Assembly (NCBI GenBank): GCA_016844565.1
Contig: JAENJB010000069.1
Location: 1 to 12,792 of the forward strand
Reading direction: 5' to 3'
DNA: 12,792 bases
DNA from: Dehalococcoidia bacterium
GTDB lineage: Bacteria; Chloroflexota; Dehalococcoidia; JAENJB01
Part shown: positions 6,621-12,792 of the stretch, piece by piece
Numbering within the stretch: position 1 is the first letter of the stretch
How the letters are laid out: each line of letters starts with the position of its first letter
The notes under the pieces: model-generated
Told to the model about the DNA's origin: nothing
The model's database searches: none
Seen by the model: only the letters and a program-made list of their open reading frames with translations
Translations under genes and position numbers: made by a program

Positions 6621-9600
6621 ACTTCCATTTCGCCGAAGCGCTGCCCGCCAAACTGGGCTTTGCCTCCCAGAGGCTGCTGGGTTATGAGTGAGTACGGGCC
6701 CGTGGAACGGGCATGGACCTTGTCCTCTACCAGGTGGATCAGTTTCAATATGTACAGATTGCCCACGGTCACCGGCTGGTCGAAGGAATCACCGGTGCGC
6801 CCGTCCTGCAGGGCCATCTTGCCCATAATGGGAGCCACCGCTCTCTTCTCTTTGAACTCCTTGTCCACCAGCGCCTTCAGTTCCTGACGGCCGAGTCCTC
6901 TAATGCCGCTATGGCCGCGGGTCTCCAGCCAGAGACGCAGGCAGATGTCACTGGCCTCCCCGGGAGTGGTGGAGCTGAACACCTGCTCCCCATCGATACC
7001 GTGTTCTTGAAGCCATGCCTTCGCCTTCTCCTGATCGAATCTGACGATTCCCCTGCCGTCCGAGGGGTCGAAGAAGGTGGCCTTCGCCTGTTGGGCGATC
7101 CAGGCCCTGGCCAGAGCGTCTTCGATGGCAATGTCATCACAGCCATCAAAAACCGGAGAAAGCGCCTTGAAGCCCAGGGCATCGGCTGCCCACCCCAGGT
7201 GGGTTTCCATGACCTGTCCGAGATTCATACGCGATGGGACGCCGATGGGGTTCAGGATGATGTCAATCGGGCGGCCGTCGGGAAGGAAAGGCATGTCCTC
7301 CTCAGGCAGGATGCGGGAGATTACTCCCTTGTTGCCGTGCCGGCCAGCCATCTTGTCTCCCACAGACAGTTTGCGTTTCTGGGCAACCCAGACCTGAATG
7401 AATTCATTCACTCCGGGAGACAGGCGGTCGTGGTCCTTATTGAAGCACTTTATCTCGATGACCTTTCCCCACTCGCCATGGGGAACGCGCAAGGAGTTAT
7501 CCTTTACCTCGCGAGCCTTCTCTCCAAAGATGGCCCGCAGGAGCTTCTCCTCGGCTGTCAACTCCGTTTCCCCTTTAGGAGTGATTCGGCCCACCAGGAT
7601 GTCTCCGGGGGCAACCTCAGCGCCTAACCGTACGATGCCTCTCTCGTCCAACTCGCGGAGGCTCTCTTCGCCGACGTTGGGTATGTCCCGGGTGATTTCC
7701 TCCGGCCCCAGCTTGGTGTCTCTCGCTTCCACCTCGTATTTTTCGATGTGCACCGAGGTGAATTTATCCTCCCTTATCAATTTTTCGCTGATGATGATGG
7801 CATCCTCGAAGTTATACCCTTCCCAACTCATAAAAGCGCAGAGGACGTTCTGCCCCAGGGCCAACTCTCCCATCTCGGTTGCCGAGCTGTCTGCCAGCAC
7901 CTGTCCGGCTGCCACTCTATCGCCCTTGCTCACCACCGGTCTCTGGTTGACGCAGGTACCTTGATTGGTGCGCCTGAATTTCATTATGGGATAGCTTTGC
8001 TTTTGCCCACTCTTATCTTTTACTTTAATCTCTGTGGAGGTAACCGAAGTCACTTCGCCGTCCGTTGACGAGTAGGTTACCTGACCGCTATATCTGGCCA
8101 CCTCTTTCTCCATGCCGGTAGCGACCAGCGGCGCTTCGGGCCGGAGCAGGGGCACCGCCTGCCGCTGCATGTTGGACCCCATGAGGGCGCGGTTGGCGTC
8201 GTTGTGCTCCAGGAAGGGGATCAGGGAGGTAGCCACGCTCACTATCTGTTTGGGGGACACATCCATGAAGTCAATCTTCGCCGGGGATTCCTTCAGGTAC
8301 TTGTTGCCCCTTCTCGCCTCCACCTTGTCCTCAACAAACTGCCCCATGGCGTCGACGCGGGCCGTTGCCTGCGCGATGGTGTTTTCCTCTTCCTTGTCAG
8401 CGGTGAGGTAGACGATTTCCTCCGAGGCAAAGGGGGAGACCTTGACCATCTTAGATAGGTGGGCTAGCCTCTGAGCCGCTTCGGCGGTGATGACGTCTCC
8501 AGAATCGACGACCGTCTCCTCCTTGACCTTGACCGTGTCTGCCGCTCTTCTTCCCTCGAGCTCTGCGGCGAGAGGGACAACCCTGACCAGCCTGGGGGAC
8601 AGGAGAGCCAGCTTATGGACTGCCTCGGCCCTTATTATCTGGCCGGTCTTGACGATGGGCTCGCCATTCTCGTCTGCCACGGTCTCCGCCGCTTTCCTGC
8701 CCTGGATTTGAGCTGACCGGTTGCTCAACTCGGTCATTTCCCTGGTGACTTTGCGGTAGGGTGTCTCGATGAAGCCAAACTCATTGACCACACCATAAGT
8801 GGCGAGCGACCCGATAAGGCCGATGTTCGGGCCTTCCGGAGTTTCGATGGGGCAGATCCTGCCGTAGTGGGAGTGATGGACATCGCGCACGTCGAACCCG
8901 GCGTGTTCGCGGGACAGGCCTCCGGGCCCCATGGCTGAAAGGCGCCGCTTGTGAGTCAACTCGGCAAGGGGATTGGTCTGGTCCATGAATTGAGATAGCT
9001 GCGAGCCGCCGAAGAACTCCCTGACGGCCGCTATCAAAGGACGCACATTGATAAGGTTTGCCGGTGTGGCCGCCTCCGGGCCGATGATGCTCATCCTCTC
9101 CTTCACCAGTCGCTCCAGGCGGACGAGCCCAACCCGGAATTGGCTTTGGAGGAGCTCCCCTACCGTGCGTATGCGCCGGTTGCCCAGGTGATCGATGTCA
9201 TCGGGTCCATCCTGGCCGTTGTTCACCATAATGATGCGGCGAGCGATCTCCACCAGGTCCTTGTTGGTGAGGATTCCCTTATCGGAAGGCGGGTCGAGCC
9301 TGAGGCGCTGGTTGAGCTTATGCCGCCCCACCTTTCCGAGGTCGTAGCGGCGGGAGTGGAAGAACAGGTTGCTGATGAGCGAATGCGCACTTTCCAAATT
9401 CGGCGGGTCCCCGGGGCGCAACCGCTTATAGATGTCGATTAGAGCGGACGACTTCAGGTCCTCGTCTTCGTCAGCGGGCATTTCCCTCTCAATGGTCTCC
9501 TTCTCGATGGTCGACTCAATGTACCGGTGCGTGGTCGAATTATCCACGTCCTCAAAGAGTGCCGTGAGGGTGCGGTCGCTTCCATAGCCAATAGCCCGGA

Positions 9601-10210
9601 GGAGGGTGGTGAACGGGATCTTCCTCTTACCGTCCACCTTCACCGAAATCAGGTTTTTCAGGCTGGTCTCAAACTCCAGCCATGCCCCGCGCTCTGGAAT
9701 GAGCTTGGCGTGGCAGAGGTGGCGCCCGCTGGCAGGGTCTTCATCAACAGTGAAGTAAACACCGGGGGAGCGAATCAGCTGGCTGACCACGATTCTCTCT
9801 GCGCCGCTGGTGATGAAAGTGCCCTTGCTGGTCATCAGAGGGAAATCACCGAAGAAGATGGGGGTCTCCATAACCTCGCCCGTGTCTTTGTTTAACAGGC
9901 GGGCATTCACGAAGAGCGAGGCTTCGTAGGTCAGGTTGCGCTGGCGGCATTCCTCCTCGGAGCGAGGTGGACTTGGCAAGCGGAACTCATAGTCAGCGAA
10001 AGACAACTCCAGCTTGTTGCCGCTGAAGTCCTTGATGGGGGAGACCTCTGCAAAGAGGTCTTTCAAGCCTTCTTCCTGGAACCAGCGGAATGAACGGAGC
10101 TGAATTTCGATTAGATTGGGAACATCGAGAATATCCGCCAGTTTGGCATAAGAAAGTCGCTGGGTGGAAGGGGGCAGTTTTACCTGTTCAACTGGAGTAA
10201 CAAAGGCCAT
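6587..10210 (-). CDS. rpoB: DNA-directed RNA polymerase subunit beta, main part (3' frameshift)
   Basis: This is the beta subunit, which forms the active-centre cleft, the fork and the rifampicin pocket. From the ATG at 10210 (AGGAG 8 nt upstream) the frame runs 1207 codons. The rifampicin cluster at 403-431 keeps the wild-type residues Leu405, Gln407, Asp410, His420 and Ser425, so a sensitive enzyme is predicted. Met427 stands where E. coli has Leu533. Lys953 and Lys961, in GDKMAGRHGNKG, match the active-site lysines K1065 and K1073 of E. coli. A lineage-type insert with an internal repeat spans about 486-598. The protein is normal up to GEMEVW (1193-1198) and then runs into nine foreign residues and a stop. 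The true C-terminus continues in another reading frame (6387-6620), with twelve conserved residues missing at the joint. The gene opens the rpoBC operon. No rplJL genes precede it; instead the divergent MFS gene lies upstream. Confidence 0.96.
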   Translation of the reverse strand: MAFVTPVEQVKLPPSTQRLSYAKLADILDVPNLIEIQLRSFRWFQEEGLKDLFAEVSPIKDFSGNKLELSFADYEFRLPSPPRSEEECRQRNLTYEASLFVNARLLNKDTGEVMETPIFFGDFPLMTSKGTFITSGAERIVVSQLIRSPGVYFTVDEDPASGRHLCHAKLIPERGAWLEFETSLKNLISVKVDGKRKIPFTTLLRAIGYGSDRTLTALFEDVDNSTTHRYIESTIEKETIEREMPADEDEDLKSSALIDIYKRLRPGDPPNLESAHSLISNLFFHSRRYDLGKVGRHKLNQRLRLDPPSDKGILTNKDLVEIARRIIMVNNGQDGPDDIDHLGNRRIRTVGELLQSQFRVGLVRLERLVKERMSIIGPEAATPANLINVRPLIAAVREFFGGSQLSQFMDQTNPLAELTHKRRLSAMGPGGLSREHAGFDVRDVHHSHYGRICPIETPEGPNIGLIGSLATYGVVNEFGFIETPYRKVTREMTELSNRSAQIQGRKAAETVADENGEPIVKTGQIIRAEAVHKLALLSPRLVRVVPLAAELEGRRAADTVKVKEETVVDSGDVITAEAAQRLAHLSKMVKVSPFASEEIVYLTADKEEENTIAQATARVDAMGQFVEDKVEARRGNKYLKESPAKIDFMDVSPKQIVSVATSLIPFLEHNDANRALMGSNMQRQAVPLLRPEAPLVATGMEKEVARYSGQVTYSSTDGEVTSVTSTEIKVKDKSGQKQSYPIMKFRRTNQGTCVNQRPVVSKGDRVAAGQVLADSSATEMGELALGQNVLCAFMSWEGYNFEDAIIISEKLIREDKFTSVHIEKYEVEARDTKLGPEEITRDIPNVGEESLRELDERGIVRLGAEVAPGDILVGRITPKGETELTAEEKLLRAIFGEKAREVKDNSLRVPHGEWGKVIEIKCFNKDHDRLSPGVNEFIQVWVAQKRKLSVGDKMAGRHGNKGVISRILPEEDMPFLPDGRPIDIILNPIGVPSRMNLGQVMETHLGWAADALGFKALSPVFDGCDDIAIEDALARAWIAQQAKATFFDPSDGRGIVRFDQEKAKAWLQEHGIDGEQVFSSTTPGEASDICLRLWLETRGHSGIRGLGRQELKALVDKEFKEKRAVAPIMGKMALQDGRTGDSFDQPVTVGNLYILKLIHLVEDKVHARSTGPYSLITQQPLGGKAQFGGQRFGEMEVWSCSPSSPMM
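8420..8701 (-). repeat. Internal tandem repeat in RpoB insert
   Basis: Two successive copies of one protein unit are visible in RpoB. Copy A is residues 504-550 (8561-8701), beginning GRKAAETV and ending VPLAAE. Copy B is residues 553-597 (8420-8554), beginning GRRAADTV and ending SPFASE. They align with two one- or two-residue gaps and share a motif of the form G-x-I-x-A-E-A-x-x-L-A-x-L-S. The block lies between the conserved ETPYRKV segment (482-488) and the YLTADKEE segment (601-608). Those segments are nearly adjacent in E. coli and Bacillus. It resembles the small beta-rich modules known as lineage-specific RNA polymerase inserts; that comparison is inference. Confidence 0.75.
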
Positions 10211-10342
10211 CAGCTTAGCTCCTGTACAAAATACTTAAATAAATATTTAGTGGGTAAAGCAGAGTCGGTTCGGTGAGTTAGAGTGGAGGTATAAAAAAAA
10301 GGGCATAAAGCGGCGCGGGTAATTTCATAGTGACAAATGGAT
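10211..10342 (-). promoter_or_regulatory. rpoBC 5' leader with ribosome binding site
   Basis: About 125 nt of untranslated leader separates the predicted start site (near 10336) from the rpoB ATG. AGGAG (10219-10223 on the minus strand) sits 8 nt before the ATG. The leader contains a run of eight T residues on the coding strand around 10290-10300 and an AT-rich imperfect inverted repeat at 10233-10251. No G+C stem precedes the T-run, so it is not an intrinsic terminator. I see no L10-type leader or other recognisable control RNA. Confidence 0.45.
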
Positions 10343-10371
10343 ATTTTATCATATGTCGTTAGATATGTCAA
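10343..10371 (-). promoter_or_regulatory. Strong sigma70-type promoter of rpoBC
   Basis: On the minus strand a perfect TTGACA (10371-10366) is followed by a 17-nt spacer and TAAAAT (10348-10343), matching the consensus at 6 of 6 and 5 of 6 positions. This is the best promoter in the window, as expected for RNA polymerase genes. It points leftward into rpoB. Confidence 0.85.
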
Positions 10372-10474
10372 TACCCCGCATTGACTCATAATAGAAGTTA
10401 CCGGAAATGGTATCGTTGCCTCGTACCCTGTACTCATTTTGTACCTGCCTCCCCTGGATCCCCGCCGGAGTTTA

Positions 10475-10494
10475 CCCCGTACTCCGATACGGGG
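10475..10494. repeat. Small perfect hairpin in the rpoB/MFS divergent region
   Basis: CCCCGTA (10475-10481) and TACGGGG (10488-10494) form a 7-bp perfect stem with a 6-nt loop. It lies between the two divergent promoters, outside both predicted transcripts. No T-tract follows on either strand, so it is not a terminator. A protein-binding palindrome is possible but not shown. Confidence 0.4.
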
Positions 10495-10535
10495 CGGAAA
10501 TGACAGCACGGGCTGGCAGGCAACCTCCGGGGTAT

Positions 10536-10564
10536 TTGACGCCCATGCCCAAGAAGCCCATAAT
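10536..10564 (+). promoter_or_regulatory. Sigma70-type promoter of the MFS transporter gene
   Basis: TTGACG (10536-10541), a 17-nt spacer and CATAAT (10559-10564) match the consensus at 5 of 6 positions in each box. Initiation near 10571 would leave only about 12 nt before the ATG at 10583. It lies inside the region that a longer TTG-started reading (10439) would translate, which argues for the shorter protein. Confidence 0.65.
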
Positions 10565-10582
10565 CGGCGCGAGCCTTTCGCC

Positions 10583-11854
10583 ATGAAAGACGCCGACGGC
10601 GATTCCCGCTCGATCCCCGAAAAGGAAAGACAAGGCGGCCTCTCACCCGGCTGGAAGACGGCCATCGCCGGCACCGTCATGACCTTCGCCGGGGCGGGCA
10701 CCTACTTCAGCTTCGGCGTCTTCGTCCCCTACCTGCTGCAGGACTTCGGCTGGACGAGGACCGAGATCTCGGGAGCTGCTTCCCTGCGCGCCGTGGTGAC
10801 CGGCCTGCTCACACCGGTGGTGGGAATCGCAGTGGACAGGTTCGGGACGCGAAAGGTGGCCCCTTTTTCCATTCTCTTCATCGGCCTGGGATACCTCTCA
10901 CTGTTCTGGATGCACAGCCTCTGGCAGCTATACGTGAGCGTAGGCGTGATATTGGGCGTGGGCCTGAGCGCCTCATATGTCCCGGTGGTAGCATTGCTCT
11001 TGCGCTTGTTCAGGGAGCGGTCGGCACTCCCCGTCGGCCTCCTGGACAGCGGCCGGGGCATGGGACAGATATTCTTCTCTCCCTTCATCGGCTACATGAT
11101 TGCCGGCTTTGACTGGCGGCTCACCTTCGTCGCGCTGGGATTCCTGGTCTGGATACTGGCGGCGCCCTTCCTCCTCTGGATAGCTCCGGAGCCAAAGGCT
11201 ACGGAGAAAGCCCGAGCCGGGACCGCCACATCGCCTTCCGCTGCCACATCCCGGAGGAGCCATTCTTTGCGCGAAGCCCTCAAATCGGGGAGGTTCTGGA
11301 TAATACTGCTGGTCTACTTCATCAACTCCTTCGGCTTCATGATGGTCCTCTTCCATGTCGTCGCCTATGCGAGGGACAGACAGGTGCCCGAGCAGGCTGC
11401 GGCGTTGATTGTCACTGCCGCCGGCCTCTTCAGCGTCATTGGCGCCCTGCTGGCCGGAGGGCTGTCGCGCCGCATCGGCAACCGGGTGGCCCTGATGGCC
11501 GGCCTGGCGGTGCAGATCCCCGCCCTGCTGCTGCTCACCGGAGCCGTCACGGCGGTCCATTTCTATGCCACGGTGGCCCTGTTTGCGCTCGGCTACGGCG
11601 CCGTCTTCCCGCTCATGCCCACTATTGCGGGGGAGGTGTTCGGCACCCGCGCGGCGGGCGGGCTCGTCGGCTCGCTGGGGATGTCCTTCACCGCCGGCAT
11701 TCTGCTGGGGCCTTTGTTCGCAGGCTATATCTTCGATACCACCGGAAGCTACTCCCCGGCCTTCATCACCGCGGCCGCGGCCATCTTCCTGCTGCTCTTC
11801 TGCCTGCTGCCGCTCAAGCCGTATCCGAAGGGGGAAACGAAGCGCGGAGTATAG
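10583..11854 (+). CDS. Major facilitator superfamily transporter (oxalate/formate antiporter- or monocarboxylate-like)
   Basis: This is an inner-membrane secondary carrier of 423 residues, a typical MFS size, with about twelve hydrophobic segments. After a charged N-terminus (1-24) come TM1-2 and the signature loop 2-3 motif GIAVDRFGTRK (81-91). Four further helices follow, then a polar central loop rich in Ala, Ser and Arg (about 203-227), then six more helices. A degenerate copy of the signature, GGLSRRIGNR, lies at 292-301. The overall pattern resembles the OFA/monocarboxylate group of organic-anion carriers, but the substrate cannot be read from sequence. The same frame is open back to a TTG at 10439. 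I chose the ATG at 10583 because the first 48 residues of the longer form are not membrane-like and overlap a good promoter. No clear Shine-Dalgarno precedes it. The following CoA-transferase gene has its own promoter; a link through organic-acid uptake and CoA activation is only suggested by proximity. Confidence 0.88.
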   Translation: MKDADGDSRSIPEKERQGGLSPGWKTAIAGTVMTFAGAGTYFSFGVFVPYLLQDFGWTRTEISGAASLRAVVTGLLTPVVGIAVDRFGTRKVAPFSILFIGLGYLSLFWMHSLWQLYVSVGVILGVGLSASYVPVVALLLRLFRERSALPVGLLDSGRGMGQIFFSPFIGYMIAGFDWRLTFVALGFLVWILAAPFLLWIAPEPKATEKARAGTATSPSAATSRRSHSLREALKSGRFWIILLVYFINSFGFMMVLFHVVAYARDRQVPEQAAALIVTAAGLFSVIGALLAGGLSRRIGNRVALMAGLAVQIPALLLLTGAVTAVHFYATVALFALGYGAVFPLMPTIAGEVFGTRAAGGLVGSLGMSFTAGILLGPLFAGYIFDTTGSYSPAFITAAAAIFLLLFCLLPLKPYPKGETKRGV

Positions 11855-11862
11855 GGTTGGTT

Positions 11863-11901
11863 GGGCTCCGCTCGCAATCTCGGCGGAGCGGTGGGGAGCC
11901 C
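11863..11901 (+). repeat. G+C-rich hairpin after the MFS gene
   Basis: CCGCTC (11868-11873) pairs with GAGCGG (11886-11891), and the flanking GGGCT (11863-11867) can pair with AGCCC (11897-11901) across a 5-nt bulge. It begins 8 nt after the MFS stop. No T-tract follows, so it is at best a non-canonical terminator or an RNA-stabilising 3' end. Confidence 0.4.
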
Positions 11902-11927
11902 AGCAGGGACGCAAACAGTCCCAGCTG
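11901..11927. repeat. Imperfect inverted repeat upstream of the CoA-transferase promoter
   Basis: CAGCAGGGAC (11901-11910) and GTCCCAGCTG (11918-11927) are complementary in nine of ten positions around a 7-nt spacer. It abuts the preceding hairpin and ends 10 nt before the -35 box at 11938. That location suits an activator or repressor site as well as a transcript end; the sequence does not decide. Confidence 0.35.
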
Positions 11928-11937
11928 ACCGCGGCGT

Positions 11938-11966
11938 TTGACACACAGCCCCCCTCACCCTATAGT
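11938..11966 (+). promoter_or_regulatory. Sigma70-type promoter of the CoA-transferase gene
   Basis: A perfect TTGACA (11938-11943), a 17-nt C-rich spacer and TATAGT (11961-11966; 5 of 6) form a near-consensus promoter. Initiation near 11973 gives a leader of about 27 nt. GGAGGT at 11989-11994 then places the ribosome 5-6 nt before the ATG at 12000. Confidence 0.75.
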
Positions 11967-11999
11967 CTTAGCTTCCGGTTTCGCTGCTGGAGGTAACGC

Positions 12000-12734
12000 A
12001 TGCTAGCTCTCGAAGGGATAAAGGTGCTTGACCTGGCCCGCATCGGCCCGGGGACCCTGGGCACGGCTCTTCTCGGGGACCTGGGAGCAGAGGTCATCAA
12101 GGTGGAGACGCCACCAGAGGTCAAGGGGCGACAAAAGGGGCTCCGCTCCGCCCTGGGCGCCCTGGGCGACAAGCAGACCGAAGATGAGAGCGCCTATCTG
12201 TCCACCCAGCGGAACAAGAAGAGCATCGCCATCAACATGGCCACGCCGGACGGGCAGGGTATCATTTACAAGCTGGCGGAGTGGGCCGACGTCGTCATCG
12301 AGGCCTTCCGGCCGGGTGTCGCCCAGCGCCTTAAAATAGACTATCCAACCCTTTCGGCTGTCAACCCCCGCCTGGTTTACTGCTCCATCACCAGCTACGG
12401 CCAGACAGGGCCTTACAGTAACTTCCCCGGCCACGATATCAATTTCCTCGGCATAGCCGGCGTCCTGGAGTTGATAGGTGAGAAGGACGGACCGCCCGTC
12501 GCGCCACTGAACTCGCTGGCCTACTACACCGGCAGTCTCGCCGTGAATGGCATTCTGGCATCCATCATCGCCCGTGAGAAAACAGGCAAGGGCCAGTTCA
12601 TAGACCTCAGCCTGACGGATACGGCGATGAACCTCCTGAGCATGCTCGTCAGCAGGTATTTCCAGTCCGGGACGGTCCCCAAGCGGAGGGGAATCGTTTT
12701 CAACGGCGGCTATCCGTATCTTAACATATACTGA
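12000..12734 (+). CDS. CaiB/BaiF family (family III) CoA-transferase, interrupted by an in-frame TGA
   Basis: This belongs to the family III CoA-transferase / alpha-methylacyl-CoA racemase group, which moves CoA between carboxylic acids or racemises 2-methylacyl-CoAs. The N-terminus carries the family hallmark: GIKVLDLARIGPG (6-18) followed by DLGAEVIKVE (27-36). Later come RNKKSIAINM (71-80), the VNPRLVYCSITSYGQTGP segment (121-138), GHDINF (144-149) and REKTGKGQFIDLSLTD (192-207). The usual family protein has about 380-430 residues; here the frame stops after 244. Family-like sequence continues in the same frame after the TGA (12732-12734). Tyr175 stands in the LAYYTGS motif, where relatives have Asp (LADYTG type), the catalytic acid. 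The start is well supported by GGAGGT at 11989-11994 and a near-consensus promoter. The substrate is unknown. The two defects together make a degraded or inactive copy likely, although sequence error near the window end is possible. Confidence 0.85.
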   Translation: MLALEGIKVLDLARIGPGTLGTALLGDLGAEVIKVETPPEVKGRQKGLRSALGALGDKQTEDESAYLSTQRNKKSIAINMATPDGQGIIYKLAEWADVVIEAFRPGVAQRLKIDYPTLSAVNPRLVYCSITSYGQTGPYSNFPGHDINFLGIAGVLELIGEKDGPPVAPLNSLAYYTGSLAVNGILASIIAREKTGKGQFIDLSLTDTAMNLLSMLVSRYFQSGTVPKRRGIVFNGGYPYLNIY

Positions 12735-12792
12735 ACAAAGGACCGGAGGTATATCACCATCGGCTGCATCGAGCCGTGGTTCTTGGAGAACC
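12735..12792 (+). pseudogene. Continuation of the CoA-transferase beyond the in-frame stop
   Basis: Directly after the TGA the same frame reads TKDRRYITIGCIEPWFLEN up to the window edge. Family members have very similar sequence at this place, of the form (E/K)TKDGRYITIGCIEPWFWEN. The reading frame is therefore intact apart from the stop codon. Arg for Gly at the DGR position, and Leu where aromatic residues are commoner in WFWEN and YYNIY, are further small deviations within about 80 nt. The gene is cut off by the window end. Confidence 0.7.

Noticed and set aside
6713..7627. + strand open frame of 304 codons opposite rpoB
   Set aside because: It lies wholly inside rpoB, shows no recognisable domain or ribosome binding site, and is explained by third-position G+C bias on the opposite strand.
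10290..10320. Intrinsic terminator or attenuator in the rpoBC leader, prompted by the T8 run
   Set aside because: The sequence before the T-run on the coding strand (CCCGCGCCGCTTTATGCCC) has no complementary partner able to form a stable stem.
10210..10701. Minus-strand frame of 163 codons covering the rpoB upstream region
   Set aside because: It runs across the rpoB promoter, leader and ribosome binding site and is antisense to the MFS start, so it cannot be a normal gene together with these better-supported elements.
10973..11944. Minus-strand frame of 323 codons opposite the MFS gene
   Set aside because: It is rich in Gln, Glu, Gly and Arg, as expected for the antisense of a membrane protein, with no independent signals.
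12732..12776. Selenocysteine reading of the in-frame TGA, prompted by a small stem CGGCT-GCATCG-AGCCG at 12761-12776
   Set aside because: The family is not known to contain selenocysteine and relatives do not have Cys at this position as far as I recall. The 5-bp stem simply encodes the conserved GCIEP motif. A nonsense change or sequence error is simpler.
1..12792. CRISPR array, tRNA or rRNA genes, insertion sequences, attachment sites
   Set aside because: I looked for regularly spaced direct repeats, tRNA-like cloverleaf ends, transposase-like frames and terminal inverted repeats. None is visible.

Overview
The window (about 58% G+C by eye) reads as a chromosomal segment of an uncultured anaerobic bacterium. 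RpoB and RpoC resemble those of Chloroflexota, most likely class Dehalococcoidia. The neighbours (a Ni-Fe carbon monoxide dehydrogenase, an oxalate/formate-like MFS carrier and a CaiB/BaiF CoA-transferase) fit subsurface anaerobic members of that class. The lineage call is inferred from remembered protein signatures, not from a search.

Layout from left to right. Positions 1-309 hold no convincing gene but carry a near-consensus sigma70-type promoter overlapped by an operator-like inverted repeat. Next comes cooS (310-2283, +), a full-length 657-residue CO dehydrogenase with all B-, C- and D-cluster ligands, transcribed alone. A strong hairpin with A and T tracts on its two sides (2298-2340) can terminate both cooS and the convergent rpoBC operon. 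rpoC (2360-6367/6379, -) and rpoB (6387-10210, -) follow; rpoB is read first, from a very good promoter at 10343-10371. A 372-bp divergent intergenic region separates rpoB from an MFS transporter gene (10583-11854, +). A 145-bp spacer with two hairpins and another near-consensus promoter leads to a family III CoA-transferase gene that runs off the window (12000 onward, +).

The housekeeping core is conventional, and I found no undescribed defence, mobile or biosynthetic system. The most notable items are sequence anomalies. (1) rpoB breaks near its 3' end: twelve nearly invariant residues after W1198 are missing and the frame shifts, as expected from a 37-nt deletion. Such a deletion would probably be lethal, so an assembly error is the leading explanation. 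(2) The CoA-transferase has Tyr where the family has its catalytic Asp, and an in-frame TGA after codon 244 with family-like sequence continuing beyond it, so it looks like a pseudogene or a locally poor consensus. (3) RpoB carries an internal tandem repeat of about 47 residues between the rifampicin region and the downstream core.

Four promoters can be read directly (cooS, rpoBC, MFS, CoA-transferase). Each has a TTGACA or TTGACG -35 box, a 17-nt spacer and a recognisable -10 box, which suggests ordinary sigma70/sigmaA-driven single-gene or two-gene transcription units.
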